The notes: generated by a model from the letters alone, not told the origin. A DNA stretch of 64,000 nt from Nicotiana tabacum (GCF_000715075.1 NC_134082.1:192809948-192873947); one strand, 5' to 3'. Shown: positions 21,400 through 35,412, numbered from the stretch's first letter. A program made the numbers and translations.

Positions 21400-24300
21400 T
21401 GTGAGCACGTGATTTTTGCCTCACATGAATTACTCCTACAGAATTCCAAAAATTAGATTTTTCCTTTTAATTATTTGTTATTTTAGGAATTATTAAAGAA
21501 TTCTTTTAATTATTTGCATTCCTTGCGTGCATGTTTAATTTTAGTTAATTCATTAAAAATACAAAAATATATTGCATTTTCATTTAGGATTTAATTTTAC
21601 ATTTTTTTAGATTAACTAGTAAATTAGTTTGTTTTACAAAAATGGAAAATTACAAAAAAATCACTCATTTTTGCATTGTTAATTTTTATCTTCGAATTTT
21701 GTAGTTTTCCTTTAATTTGGTAATTAATTAGTTGTTGTAAATATTATTTCAGTAATTAACCTAAGTTGGTAGTATAATTTGGGATAGGAATTAATTTAGG
21801 TTTTATATTTATTTCTTAAAAAGAAAAGGATTTGAAATTAAAAAGAAATTGAAAAGAAAAAGAAAAAGAGTTAAAGAATAAGGACTTTGGGCTCTTTTAA
21901 TTAAATATCCCCAAGCCCAATTAATTACACCCATTAACCCATTCAAAACCGGCCCAGAACCACTCCCCTACCCGGACCACTTTTCTCTATGACCAAACGA
22001 CACCGTTTAGGTCTTTTAACTTGAGCCCTTGATCTCCCTAGATCAAACGGCTTGGAACTTAAAGTATATAACTGTCCTAAAGCCCCCTACCCCCCCCCCC
22101 TCATCTAACTCGTCTCTCTCACTTCACCTCTCCTTCAGAGACTCCCTCAAAACCCTAACGTCGTCCTTCCATCCTCTCCAAAGTTCCCGGTGGCGGTGCC
22201 TCTAATCACCCCCAAATCTACACCATGAAACCCCCATGACTCCATCTCCCCCAATCTTTAACTGGTTTCCCTCTAATCTTTCCAAAATTCTTCTAATCGA
22301 AAATTGAAGTTCTAAAACCTAAAATCCCAAAATTCCAAAATCAGCAAGTTTAGTGAAGGTTGAGGCTGAAATTGACCTTATTCGTGTGTTTTCATTTGAG
22401 AAAACACGATTAAGGCCCATTTAGGTCAGAATTGAAAAACTCGAGGGTTAGTTTCAAGATGTCGTCCATCCGGTTCTTAGGTATTTTCAGCTTCTTTTTC
22501 TTTCTTGCATTTTTCTTCTTCTTTTTCGTTTAATTTCATCTTCATCTTTTCTCTATCTCTTCTTTTCTTATTTTTTGTTATGTTTTCATTTTTAATCATT
22601 GTTCCGTTGCATAATTAGATTGATAACAAATTTAGTTTATTTTGTTTTGGTTTTTATTATTTAGGTCTAATTAGTAAATTTCCCTTTTTTGCTTTGGTTT
22701 CATTTTAAAAGGTTTTTTGGTTTACTCTGGTTAGCCCGTTAATTTGTGACATTTGATTGTGATTCAAACTTGGGTTCTGAAATCAGAAGCCCGAGAAAGG
22801 GATTCAATCCGGGTCTTGCAAGCCCAGGTTTAGGTTGAACCATTAGGTAAATTTGACCCGTTTGGTTTCAGGGATAAAAACAGGGGTCCTAAAGGTTAAT
22901 TTAGGAATTGTAGGTGGGGGAATCTTATGTAACTGAATGGGGAAGTTTCCTAGAAGGTGGGTTTGGGACTGCTCTTGAAAAGCTGATTTTAAACTAAGGG
23001 ACTAAACAGCAAAAATGAAAATTCCAAAAGGATAAAAAAGCAAAAATAAAACTCATTTCTGCTGTCCTAAGGCTTGCCTATAAAGGAAGAGTTTCTTCTT
23101 TAGCAAGTCTGATTTGGAGAGATCGAAAAATACAAAAGAATTGAAAACGGCTGAGTCTTCTTCTAAATACTGAAAATTGCTTGAGTTAGGCTGGGTTTTT
23201 GGTTCTTTGATTCCTCTGAAGAGTTTATAATTCCTAAAAAAAAGTTTCCAAGGTCATGTATCTGGGTTTGAAAGGGTTCAAATTGGTTTGACATTTTAGT
23301 TTAATCTGATGGTTGAGCCATTGTTCCATTACTGATACTTTGTTGTTCTCATCTACTTCATTTCGAGTTCATTTCCTATTGTTTTACTGTTGTAATTAGG
23401 TACTCCTCTAGACTTCATGGTTATATAAAATAAAGGGACTTGCAGCTATGCCCTTGGTTCAAGACTTGTGTTACATGGCCTCTTATGTTGTATGTTCTAT
23501 TCCTGCTTTAATTTCATGCTAATCTGTAATACATCGGGACTGCTTCATGTAATTCATTTGTTGATTTCAACTGTTGTCTTTAAGTTCTATTTGTAAATTG
23601 GAAGAATACTATTATTTAGTCTATTTGGTTTGTAGATGGTGTGAGGTCCAGTTCGTATATATGGATTGTGAGGAACCAGTGCAATACAATTTCAGTAGAA
23701 TTTAAACCTATTTCAGACTTGTTTAACTTGTTGAAGTCAATGTTTGGTTGTGGGGATTTTGTTCGAATTTTGCTAAGGGGGTACGTGTGGGTCTGGAAAC
23801 GAAAATACTCAATTGGAATCCATGCTAGTAAACGTACCCTTTCAGCTGGAATCATGTTGTTAGTTGCTTGGGTTAGAAATTATGAATTATATTAGGCTTC
23901 AAAATAACAAGGAGTTGTGTATAAGTTGTTGTTATATTTTCCTCATAGAATGGTATCAGAACGTACGTTGCATTTTTTCTTTTTTGAATTGCAAAAGCTG
24001 CCAGTCGTTTGTTCCATCATTATGGTCTTTCATGAAAACTTAATTTGTCTCAATTAGTTGAAAAGAATCATAACTGGGCCTTCAGCATTGGCCCAGTCAC
24101 GCCAAACGATCCTTTCTGTCAATTTTGCCTGCATATTGGGCTTCATGAGAGCCCAGTAATGCCCAAAGCATTTCTAGCTTGTTGCTATGTAATCCATTCA
24201 AGCTTAGCTGGGTTTTGGAGTTCGAATACCAAGGGCTTCCCTTTGAAGGGATTTGATTTTGAGTCCCTATTTCTTCAGCATTTGTCTTAAATAGGATTTG

Positions 24301-25187
24301 GGCTCCTTTTAGGCCCAAGCCTGAAGGCATTCGCGAAAAATGGGATTATTTAATATGATGTCTATTGGTTGCTAATTAGGTTCAAACATTTAGCATAAAA
24401 AGTAATTAGAATTCTTTTAAGTTTTCCTTAATCAACTAGACTCTTAAAATGGGTTTGAGGTGTGTCATACTAGCCAAATATATAATTTATGGCCCTCAAA
24501 AAATTACGAACTCTTTTTTTAGAATAATTTGAGGCGTGCCGTGCCAAATAAAATCTCAAAACTCATGGCCCTCATTTAATTAATTTTAATCCTTTAGACA
24601 TCGAGTGTGCCATTTACTTTGAACTTTCCATGGCCCTCTCAAACTTGAAAATGCGTAGTTACTTTAGGTGCGTAATTCAAATTAATTTCCTTAAACTCGG
24701 GTGTTCATTTCATGTGATCCAAATCCAAATTTCAACAATGTTAAATAAAATGTATCGCGGACTGCGGGTGCATTTCATGTGGCGTGGTTCAAGACGTGTT
24801 TTAGATAACGTTGAATATTCCTTAAAAATAATTAAAAGCGGTTTAATAAGTTAAAATATACCATCGTCTAAAACATGTATTAAAATCAGATAATAGGCCA
24901 ATTGTAATAGTTTGAGCGACCGTGTTAGGACCACGGAATCCGGGGATGGCTAACACCTTCCCCCGGGTTAATAGAATTCCTTATTTAGAATTTTTGGTTA
25001 GCAGACTTCAAGAGGAAAGTCGAATTTTCCTCGATTTGGGATTCAAAATAAACCGGTGACTTTGGACACCAAAAAAATATTCCAAGTGGCAAATTTGATA
25101 ATTAAATAATCTCATTTTGAATAACGTCACTTAAATTGGAAAAACTCCCTATATATACCTTCGGGTGTGTAAAAAGGAGGTGTGACA
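21400..25187 (+). repeat. Element O 3' LTR
   Basis: It runs from TGTGAGCACGTG to GGTGTGACA and is the partner of 2,964-6,737, with scattered substitutions and small indels. One indel lies around the TATA region, where the 5' copy has about 10 extra bases. Confidence 0.95.
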
Positions 25188-25192
25188 TCCTC

Positions 25193-27380
25193 CTAATCAC
25201 CGGTACTCGCTCTCGGCACTCACACTTGCACTCAGTAGGTACCTGCGCTCACTGCTGATAAGTCTCACTCCGGAGGGGCAGATCCTGCCCAAGCGCTATA
25301 ATAAGCCAATCATGGCATGAATCAATAAATCCTACTGTGTGTGCATCCCATAAATATCCTTACAATCATTCCATCAGCCTCACTTAGTCATCAATCTCTC
25401 AAGTCTCTCGAGCTCACAAGTATCATGATAATCAGCCCAAATGATGATGATATGATACATCAATAAATGGCCATAGAGACTGAGATATGATATGAAAATT
25501 TTAATTTTGACTCAGTACATAATTGCAAAAGAAAGTAATTTAACAACAACACGACCTCTGTGGGTCCGAACAGTACCAGCATATAGCCTAAGCATGATTT
25601 CTAACATGAATCGCAACTTGATTTCTCTAACACATGGAGAGTATACAGTTAATAACAAGATTATTCAACTACACAGTTCCACGGAATTGATCGAGTCACA
25701 ATTCTTATGGTGTACGCCCACACGCTCGTCACCTAGAATGTGCGTCACCTCAACACCAACCACATAACACGTAATCTAGCGATTCATACCCTTAGAACCA
25801 AGTTTACAACTGTTACTTACCTCAAACCGTGCAAATCTCTACTCCAAAAATCACTTGCCTCTCGAATCGGCCTCCGAACAACTCGAATCTAGCCATAAAC
25901 AATTCGATACAATCATTACGAGCTATAGGAATCAATTCCATATGAAAAAGTTAAGTTCTTAAGCTAAAGTCAAAAAGTCAACTCTAAAGTCAACCCCCAG
26001 CTCACGTCTTAGAATCCAACAAAATTTAAAAAATCCGAACATCCATTCAACCACGAGTCCAACCATACCAAAATTACTCAAATCCGATCACAACTCGACC
26101 TTCAAATCCTCAAATTAAAGCCTAGGAAGTTTCTACAATTTTCCCTATTTTTTCAACCCAGGTCACTAATTAAATGATAAAATTAATGATATATTTATGT
26201 AATTTAACAAAAACCGAGTTAGAATCATTAACTCCAACCACTCCCTTGAAAATCTCTCCAAGAATCGCCTCTATCCGAGCTCCCAAAATCAAATTATGAA
26301 ATATGGCTCAAACCCTCGTTTTTGATATTTTATATTCTGCCCAGAAGTCCTCAATCGCGATCGCAGGAGAACACAAAACTAAAATGCACAAAAATCAACT
26401 CTACGCAAATGTGAAAGATCCCATGCAAACGTGATGCAGTGACTCCTCAGACCTATGCGATCGTGACCCTTTTCACGTCCGTAGAACAAAGAGCGTCACC
26501 AGCTTCTGCCTCATTTCCTCTTCGCGAACGCAGCTTAGCCCACGCGTTCGCGATTCACTGTGTTCCCCATCTATGCAATCGCAAATACCTTCACGCTATC
26601 AAATAGCACTAAATCCCCAGCTGCCCAAATAAGCCTTCATAATCACGGACAAACCCATGCGATCGCGAATAAGGAAACTAGACCTGCAACATCAGAAATT
26701 TCTAAGTCCCAATTCCACCTGATAACCATCCGAAATCCACCCGAGGCCCCCCGGAACTTAACCAAACATATTAACAAGTCCTAAAACACCATACGAACTC
26801 GCTCGAAGCGTCAAATCACATCTAAAAACACTAAAACCATGAATAGCGCATAGATTCAAGCCTAATGAACTTATGAACATCTAACTTCTACATTTGATGT
26901 CGAAACCTATCAAATCAACTCCGATTGACCTTAAATTGTGAACACAAGTCATAAATGACACAACAGACCTACTCAAACTTTCGAAACAAAATTCTGAGCC
27001 CGTTAACCACAAGGTTAACTCTCGGTCAAACTTCTCAACTCTCCAAACTTCTAATTTTCCAACTTTCACCATTTCAAGACAAAATCACCTATGGACCTCC
27101 AAATCAATATCTGGATACACTCCTAAGTCCAAATCGCCATACAGAGCTATCATAACCATCAAAACTCCATTCTGAAATGGCTTACACATAAGTCAACATC
27201 CGCTCAACTATTTCAACTTAAGCTTCCAACCTAGGTACTAAGTGTCCCAATTCATTCTGAAACGTCCTCGGAACCAAACCAACCATCCCGGCAAGTCATG
27301 TAACAACAATTGAGCATAGAATAAGCAGTAAATGGGTGAACAGAGCTACAACACTCAAAATGACCGATCGGGTCATTACA
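25193..27380 (-). repeat. Element A 3' LTR, remainder
   Basis: It continues the LTR broken at 2,963 and ends GGTCATTACA. It matches 33.2-35.4 kb of the partner LTR throughout. It includes a GCGATCGC-rich block at about 26.35-26.69 kb and a hairpin at 25,719-25,742. Confidence 0.93.
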
Positions 27381-27393
27381 TCCTCTCCCTCTT
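27381..27393 (-). other. Polypurine tract of element A
   Basis: On the minus strand it reads AAGAGGGAGAGGA, immediately followed by the LTR start TGTAATGACC. Confidence 0.75.
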
Positions 27394-27399
27394 AAATAA

Positions 27400-29005
27400 A
27401 CGTTCGCCCTCAAACGGATAATCATACATGGAGTCTCAAATAGGCGTGGATATATGCTCTGTATCTCTCGTTTGGTCTCCCAAGTAGCCTGCTCAACTGG
27501 CTGACCTCTCCACTGCACCTTCACTGAAGCTATGTTCTTTGACCTCAACTTTCGAACCTGCCGATCCAAAATGGCCACTGGCTCCAGATTATAAGTCAAA
27601 TCACCATCCAACTGAATCGTGCTAAAGTCCAAAACATGGGACATATCGCAGACATACTTCTAGAGCATGGATACATGAAACACTGGATGAACACTCGATA
27701 GACTAGCCGGCAATGCAAGCTTGTAAGTCACCTCCCCAATCCTCTCAAGCACCTCAAACGGGCCAATACATCGAGGGCTCAACTTGCCCTTCTTTCTAAA
27801 CCTCATAACACCCTTCATGGGCGAAACTCTAAGTAGTACCTCCCCCGCCATGTAAGCAACATCATGAACCTTTCGATCGGCGTAGCTCTTTTGACTAGAT
27901 TGTGCCGTGTGAAGACGATCCTGAATCAACTTAACCTTGTCCAAAGCATCCTGAACCAAGTCAGTACCGAATACCCTAGCCTTACCCGGCTTAAACCAAC
28001 CCACAAAAGACCGACACCATCTACATACAAAGCCTCATACAGAGTGATCTGAATGCTCGATTGGTAGCTGTTATTGTAAGCAAATTAGAAAGCGACAGAA
28101 ACTGATCCAAAGAACCCCCAAAATCTATAACACAAGTGCGTAGCATATCCTCCAATATCTGAATAGTGCACTCGGAGTGCCCGTCCGTCTGAAGGTGGAA
28201 TGTTGTACTCAACTCAACCTATGTGTCCAACTCTCGCTGCAATGCTCTCCAAAACTATGATGTAAACTGCGTGCCGTAATCTAAAATGATGGACACCGGC
28301 ACACCGTGAAGGCGAACAATATTGCGAAAGTAGATCTTAGCCTACTGCTCTGAAGAATAAGTAGTCTCAATAAGAATAAAATACGCAGACTTGGTCAACT
28401 AATGCACAATCACCCAAATAGCATCAAACATCCTCGAAGTCTGTGGGAGCCAAACTACGAAGTCCATGATGATACTCTCCTATTTCCACTCCGGAATCTC
28501 AAGCCTCTGAAGTAATCTGCCCGGTCTTTGATGCTTGTACTTGACCTACTGACAATTTAGGCACCGAGCTATAAGCCCACTATGTCTTTCTTCATCCTCC
28601 TCCACCAATAGTCATGTCTCAAGTCTTTATACATCTTTGCAGCACCCCGGATGAATGGAATACCGAAAATTGTGGGCCTCCTCAAGAATCAACTCACGTG
28701 GCCCATCTACATTGGGTAACAAATCCGACCCTACATCCTCAACACCCCATCATCCCCAATAGTAACCTCATTGGCATCACTGTGATGAACCATGTCCTTA
28801 AGGACAAGCAAATAGGGATCATCATATTGATGCTCACTGATGCAATCATATAAGGAAGACCGAGAAACCACACAAGCTAGAACCTGATTGGGCTCCAAAA
28901 CATCTAATCTCACGAACTGGTTGGCCAAGGCCTGAACATCTAATGCAAGCGGCCTCTCACCAACAGGAATGAATGCAAGGCTACCCATACTCACCGCCTT
29001 TCTAC
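27400..29005 (-). pseudogene. Element A integrase with chromodomain-like C-terminus
   Basis: The frame at 29,009-28,731 leads into the zinc region and is then broken by stops. At 28,212-28,021 the core reads FHLQTDGHSECTIQILEDML, which carries the catalytic Glu. From 28,004 the C-terminal domain gives [20 protein letters not shown] and [19 protein letters not shown], then [19 protein letters not shown]. The last segment (27,644 to about 27,400) gives EPVAILDRQVRKLRS, VKVQWRGQPVEQATWE and then REIQSIYPRLF, which is a chromodomain-like fold signature. Chromodomains steer integration into heterochromatin in this lineage. Confidence 0.87.
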
Positions 29006-30391
29006 TCAAGGCTTGGCCACCACATTGGCCTTCCCGGAATGATACAGAATAGTAATATCATAGTCCTTTAGTAGCCCTAACCATCTCCGCAGCCTCAAAT
29101 TCAAATCCTTTTGTTTGAACAATTGTTGGAAACTTTGATGATCAATAAATACCTCGCAAGACACATTGTAGAGATAATTCCCCCAAATCTTCAATTCATG
29201 AACAATGGTTGCCAACTCCAAATCATGAATAGGGTATTTCTTCTCATGAGGCTTCAACTCGCACGAAGCGTAAGCAATCACTCTACTCTCATGTATCAAG
29301 ACACACCTAATACGAATTCGAGAAGCATCACAATACATTGTATAAAATCCTGACGCTAAAGGCAAAACTAGAATTGGAGCTTTAGTCAAGATAGTCTTAA
29401 GCTTATGAAAGCTCTCCTCACACTCATCCGACCACCTGAATGGAGTAACCTTCTAAGACAATTCATTCAAAGGCACTGCATTAGATGAGAAACCCTCCAT
29501 AAAGTGACAACAATATCCGGCCAATCAGTTGCTAAAGACAGTCTGGTCTAACTATGAACTGCCTTTATCTTCTTTGAATCCACCTTAATCCCTAACTAGA
29601 CATCACGTTCCCCAAGAACACCACCGATCTAAGCTAGAACTCACACTTAGAGAACTTGGCATAAAGTTTCACCTTCCTTAACCTCGATAGTACAATCCTC
29701 AAATACTAGGCATGCTCCTCCTTACTATGTGAGTATACCAGGATATCATCAATGAATACTATGACAAATGAATCAAGATATGGCTAAAATACACTGTTCA
29801 TTAAATACATGAATGTTGTTGGGGCGTTGCTCACCCCAAAAGACATCACAAGAAACTTATAGTGATCATAGCGGGTCCTGAATACTGTCTTTAGAATATC
29901 TGAGTACCGAATCTTCAATTAGTGATATCCAAACCTGAAATCAATCTTAGAGAACACCCTCGCTCCCTAAACCTGGTCAAATAGATCATCAATGCATGGG
30001 AAATGATACTTGTTCTTGAGTGTAACTTTGTTCAACTGCCAATAATCAATGCACATCTGCATAGTACCAGCCTTCTTCTTCACAAATAGAATTGGTGCAC
30101 TCCAAAGCGACACACTAGGCCTAATAACCCCTTATCAATAAGTTCCTAAAGCTGCTCTTTCAATTCCTTCAACTCTGCTAGTGCCATACGATATGGTAGG
30201 ATAGAAATGGGCTGAGTGTCCGGCACCAAGGCAATACCAAAATCAATATCCCTATCACGTGGCATGCTCGACAGGTCTACACAAAACATATTTCGGAAGT
30301 CTCGCACCTCCAGAACAGAATATATAGTAGGAGTATCAGCACCAACATCTCTCACAAAGGCTAAATAAGACAAACATCCCTTCTTAACCAT
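29006..30391 (-). pseudogene. Element A reverse transcriptase and RNase H
   Basis: RT starts with PRDRDIDFGIALVPDTQP and PYRMALAELKELKEQL (30,391-30,146). After a stop it continues as [19 protein letters not shown] and later [17 protein letters not shown]. The catalytic box is FIDD at 29,745-29,756 in FVIVFIDDILVYS. Several stops interrupt it. RNase H (29,389-29,006) is a clean frame with TMYCDASRIRIRCVLI, ASCELKPHEKKYPIHDLELA and LLKDYDITILYHSGKANVVA. The family is unmistakably gypsy and the copy is non-functional. Confidence 0.9.
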
Positions 30392-30394
30392 CTG

Positions 30395-30805
30395 TTAGGC
30401 CTTCAAATATAAAATCACCATGTTGGGAACATAATCCAGAGAACCTCTCCACTCAATCCTTGGCAACCCTGGCATCGCCAACGTCACAATCTTAGCGTGA
30501 CAATCCAGAATAGCATGACATGGACACAACCAATCCTTACCCAAAATCACGTCAAAATCTACCATACTAAGTAATAAGAGATCAACTCTAGTATCCCATC
30601 CTCCAATGGTCACCACACATGACTGATACACACGGTCCACAAGAATAGCATTGCCCACCGACATAGATACATGAACAACTAAAACTAAGGACTCACAGGG
30701 CATATCCGAATAACAAGTAAAATAGGATACATAGGCATAAGTAGAACCAGGGTAAAATAATGTGTAAGAATCTTTATGGCATATGGAAACAGTGCTTGTG
30801 ATCAC
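30395..30805 (-). pseudogene. Element A aspartic protease
   Basis: A 136-codon frame with TLFYPGSTYAYVS in the active-site position. The catalytic Asp of the usual F-D-(S/P/T)-G-S motif is Tyr here. The downstream block DVILGKDWLCPCHAILDC is well kept. With the Asp lost the protein could not process a polyprotein even if translated. Confidence 0.85.
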
Positions 30806-30984
30806 TGCATCTGAAGTAACAACCTCTGGCCAGGCAGGAACTGCATAGAATCGAGCCTGACCACCACCTGATTGGCCTCCCCCTCTAGAGCGACCTCTAA
30901 CTGTCTGAGCCCTACCCCGAGATGGTTGGGCGGGTGGTCAAGTACTGGTTCGAACGTCATAGCCTGACCTAAGCAGAAAATACA

Positions 30985-32300
30985 CTATCTTCGTAGATGC
31001 CCAAACTCCCCGCACTTGAAGCAACTCCCCACGGATGGTGGGGACTGAATCAGGCCCCCAGTACCAGAATAATTGCTAGAAAGACTTGGCATAGATGAAC
31101 CATGAACCGATAGAGCATAGGATGAACTCTGAGTCAGTGGAAGACTAAAAGATGATTGACCTGGACGAGCACTGTATAAACCGTAGCTAGCTGATGCACC
31201 CCGATGAACCTGACAAGCCATCTGAGAGGGCCTATAAGGACGACTCCTGTTGTGGTAGGATTGCCCACTGAAGGAATACCGCTGAAACTACCTGAACCAC
31301 ATGGCCTCTTGGCCTCCCTCTCCTCACGCTCCTGACTGTGGACCAACTCTAGTCGTCGATCAATATCAACCACCTCATTTAACCTAGCACCTGATGCATT
31401 CTCCCGAGTCATAACAAAATGCAACTCATAGCTGAGGCCATCAATGAACCTCTTAATCCTCTCCCTCTCTGTGGTAACCAACCAAATCACATGACGGGCC
31501 AATTCTAAAAATCTTATCTCGTATTGGGTCACAGACATGTCCTCCTGGCGTAGCTTCTCAAAGTGCCTACGCAACTTCTCCCTACAAGTCTGTAGCACAA
31601 ACTTCTCCAAGAAGAGAACGGAGAACTCATGCCATGAGAGTGGTCAAACATCAACTGGCCTTCTCCGCTCATAGGCCTCCCACCATCTAAAGGCTGCCCT
31701 CATCAGCTGAAAAGTAGTAAATGAGACTCCCAAAATACTCGCCGCGCAAATAATCTACTGGCACCTATCCAAGAAGTCCTGAGAATCCTCAGACTCAGCC
31801 TCACTGGATGTTGGAGGCTTGAGCCTCCCTAACCTCTCTAGTCTCTTCTGCTCCTCACCATTCATAATGGTACCTACTTGGGCCTAAGCAACCGTAATCA
31901 GCTGGGCTGTTGTTCCCCTGGTGCCTGAAGTCCCTGCACTACCTGCTATAGAGTACGTGTGGCAGGAGTCTGAGCACCTCCCACGGCCTAAGAAGTGGCT
32001 GCTGCGATAGGAACTGAAATCGCATGATCAAGGCTAGTGCAAACAGACAATATCTGGTTCAGAGCCTTCTAAAGGCCTGGAATCACAATGGGCACAACTG
32101 GTGCCTGAGCTGGTCCCACCGGCTCAACCACATCTAGAATCTGCTCCTGAGCTGGAGCAACTGGTGGATATGCAAGTGTTGGTCTAGCTATTGTACGAGC
32201 TGCACCTCAGTCCCACTACGGACCCTGCCTCTCGTGGCCCTAGCTGGTAGTACTGATGGCCTCTGCCCACATGTTCTCACCATATATGAGAGAGAAAAAT
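30985..32300 (-). pseudogene. Element A gag
   Basis: The gag core (31,610-31,134) reads REKLRRHFEKLRQEDMSVTQ, YEIRFLELARHVIWLV and RIKRFIDGLSYELHFVMTRE. The next frame (31,221-30,985) carries the nucleocapsid zinc knuckle start CFKCGEFGHLRR, with a stop before the last Cys. The N-terminal portion (about 31.6-32.3 kb) is readable only in pieces between stops. Confidence 0.82.
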
Positions 32301-32466
32301 AACAAAAGTTTAGTTTTCGGAATCAACAAATTCGCACGACACGAACACAAGAAAGTGAAGTTTTCCTTGGTTTGGCAGCCTCTTGAAGATAATTACAGAC
32401 GTCTCTGTACCGATCTGCAAGACTCTGCTAAACTTGCTCATGACTCGTGAGACCTATGTAACCTAG

Positions 32467-32478
32467 GTTCTGATACCA
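32467..32478 (-). other. Primer binding site of element A (initiator Met tRNA)
   Basis: On the minus strand it reads TGGTATCAGAAC, three bases after the 5' LTR end. It differs from the standard initiator-Met site by one base near its end. Confidence 0.85.
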
Positions 32479-32481
32479 ACT

Positions 32482-35412
32482 TGTCACGACCCAAACCTCA
32501 CATGTCATAATGGTGCCTATCTCAATACTAGGCAAGCCGACGACCACAATAAACCACGCATTCTTTAAGTTTGAAAACATGATAAAATAAATTTAAGAGT
32601 AAATTCTCATAAATACTAATACAAAAATACCACAACTCAATACAATATTCCCCCAAAATTTGAGTGCCAGTGACTACATAAGCATTTATATAATAACATG
32701 ATTTGAAACACTGTATAGAAAGATAGAACAGTATAATAAAAACTAGAAGATAAAGAAGGAGAGTCAAGTCTGCGGACGCCAAAGCAACTACCTCAAAAAT
32801 CACCGAACTGATAAGCTCCAAAATCAGCAACCATCGTACTCGAAAGTACCTGGATCTTCACACAGCGTGCAAAGTGTAATATGAGTACAACCGACCCAAT
32901 ATACTCAATAAGTAACAAGAGTAACCTTGGGCTAAAAGTAGTGACGAGCTCAACAGGTACAATCCAAATATATAAATAATATTACATAATATAGACATGT
33001 TTTCAAGTACAACAGTTAAGCTCAAACAGGTAAAATATGCCAAGTGTAACTAAAATGAGGAATGATACATCTCGATATCTACATGTCAATTATGTATGCC
33101 AACTGTAATCAGAATTGTGATGAAATCATATGCATACTCTCAGAGTACCAATCACTCAGTCCTCTCATTCACTCAATCCTCACAGTCACTCAATCCTCAC
33201 AATCACTCAATACTCCAAATCGCTCAAGACTCGTCCTTGGCACTCGCGCTCGGCACTCGCACTCAGTAGGTACATGTGCTCACTGCTAATAAGTCAGACT
33301 CCAGAGAGGTGGATCCTACCCAAGTGCTTTAATAAGAAAATCATGGCATGAATAAATAAAGCCTCCTACGTCGTGCAGCCCGATCCCATGAATATCCTTA
33401 CAATAAAACCCTCTGCCTCACTCAGTCAACAATCTCTCCAGTCTCTCGGGCTCACAAGTGTCACGATAATCAGTCTAAACAATGATTATATGATGCATCA
33501 ATAAATGGCAACAGAAATTGAGATATGATATGCAAATGATTGCTGCGACTAAGTACATAATTGTAATAAAGCAAGTAATTTAATAGCAACACGACCTCTG
33601 TAGGTCCCAACAGTACAACATATAGCCTAATAATGATATCAAATATGAATCGCAACTCAATTTGCCTAACACATGGAGAGTATACGGTTAACAACAAGAT
33701 TATTCAACTACACAGTTCCATGGAATCGACCGAGTTACAATTCCTATGGTGCACGCACACACACCCATCACCTAGCATGTGTTTCACCTCAACACCAACC
33801 ACATAACACGTAATTCAAGGATTCATATCCTCAGAACCAAGTTTAGAAGTGTTACTTACCTCAAACCGTGCAAATCTCTACTCCAACAATCCCTTGCCTC
33901 GCGAATCGGCCTCTGAACGACTCGAATCTAGCACTAAACAATTCGATACAATCAACACGAGCTATAAGAATCAATTCCATATGAAAAAGCTAAGTTCTTA
34001 AGCAAAAGTCAACCTCGGGTCTACATCTCAGAATCTGAATAAATTAACAAAATCCGAACACCCATTCAACCATGAGTCCAACCACACAAAAATTACTCAA
34101 ATCCAATCATAACTCGACCTTCAAATCCTCAAATTAAAGCCTATGAAATTTCTATAAGTATCCCCAATTTTTCAACCCAAATCACTAATTAAATGATGAA
34201 ATCAATGATATATTCATATAATTTAACCAAAACCGAGTTGGAATCACTTACGCCAATCACTCTCTTAAAAATCTCTCCAAGAATCGCCTGATTGAGCCCC
34301 TAAAATCAAATTATGAAATGTGGCTCAAACCCTTGTTTTTGATATTTTATATTCTGTCAAAAAGTCCTCAATCGCGATTGCAGAAAATTCTTCGCAATCG
34401 CGAAGCACAAAACTAAGTTGCCCAAAAATCAACTCTACGCGAACACGAAAGATCCCATGCGAATTCAATGCACTGAATCCTCAGACCTACGAGATCGGGA
34501 CCCTCTTCACGCGATCGCGAAGAACAAACCGCGTGACTAGCTTCTGCCTCATTTCCTCTTCGCCAACGTGGCTTAGCCCACGCATTCGAGATTCACTACC
34601 TTCCCTAGTTGTGCGATCAAAAACACCTTCATATGATCGCATACCACTAAATTCCCAGCTGCCCAAATAAGTGTTCATGATCGCGGACCAACCCACACGT
34701 TCGTGAATAAGGAAACTAGAACTGCAACATCAAAAATTTCTAAGTCCCAATTCCAACCCGATAACCATCCGAAATCCACCCGAGGCCTCCGGGACCTCAA
34801 CCAAACATGCCAACAAGTCCTAAAACATCATACGAACTCATTCGAAATGTCAAATCGCATCAAACAACACTAAAACCCCGAATTGCGCATCGATTCAAGC
34901 CTAATGAAATTCTAACTTCTACATTCGATGCCGAAACCTATCAAATCAACTTTGATTGACCTCAAATTTTGCACACAAGTCATAAATGACACAATGAACC
35001 TATTCAAACTTCAGGAACCAAAATCCGAACCCTGCAACCACAAGGTCAACTCTTGTTCAAACTTCTCAACTCTCCAAACTTCTAATTTTCCAACTTTCGC
35101 CATTTCAAGCCAAAATCACTTACGGACCTACAATTCAATATCCGGGCACACTCATAAGTCCAAAGTTACCATACAAAACTATTGGAACCATCAAATCTCT
35201 ATTCCGGAGTCATTTACACATAAGTCAACATCCAGTCAACTCTTTTAACTTAAGCTTCCAACCTTAAGACTAAGTGTCCCAATTCATTCTGAAACATCTC
35301 CGGAACCAAACCAACCACCCATGCAAGTCACGTAACAACAATTAGGCATATAATAAGCGGTAAATAGGAGAACGGTCCTACAATACTCAAAACGATCGTC
35401 CCGATCATTACA
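32482..35412 (-). repeat. Element A 5' LTR
   Basis: A 2,931-bp LTR from TGTCACGACC to GATCATTACA. It is uninterrupted and so serves as the reference for the split copy on the left. It carries a GCGATCGCG-rich block (34.37-34.72 kb) and a weaker version of the GATGAC-loop hairpin (about 33,757-33,782). Confidence 0.93.

Larger units (their letters stand above)
2964..25187 (+). mobile_element. Element O: Ogre/TAT-type gypsy retrotransposon
   Basis: This is a complete 22,224-bp element on the plus strand, inserted into the LTR of element A with a perfect 5-bp target duplication TCCTC (2,959-2,963 and 25,188-25,192). It has LTRs of 3,774 and 3,788 bp, a primer site matching tRNA-Arg, an extra ORF1 upstream of gag, a candidate intron between protease and RT, two RNase H domains, integrase, and a long 3' untranslated region with a tandem array. 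This combination is characteristic of the Ogre group of the TAT lineage. The first roughly 220 bases of the two LTRs differ at about 14 positions by eye, so the insertion is not recent. All genes are broken. Confidence 0.95.
2245..35412 (-). mobile_element. Gypsy element A (Tekay/Del-type chromovirus), hosting element O
   Basis: This is a Ty3/gypsy retrotransposon on the minus strand with 2.9-kb LTRs. The left LTR (its 3' LTR) is split by element O into 2,245-2,963 and 25,193-27,380. The right LTR (its 5' LTR) is 32,482-35,412. Target duplications CTTCT flank it at 2,240-2,244 and 35,413-35,417. Inside, read from 32.3 kb down to 27.4 kb, are gag with a zinc knuckle, protease, RT, RNase H, integrase and a C-terminal chromodomain-like segment. 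Chromodomain plus long LTRs plus an initiator-Met primer site fits the Tekay/Del lineage. Every domain has stops or frameshifts. Without element O it is about 10.9 kb. Confidence 0.92.
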
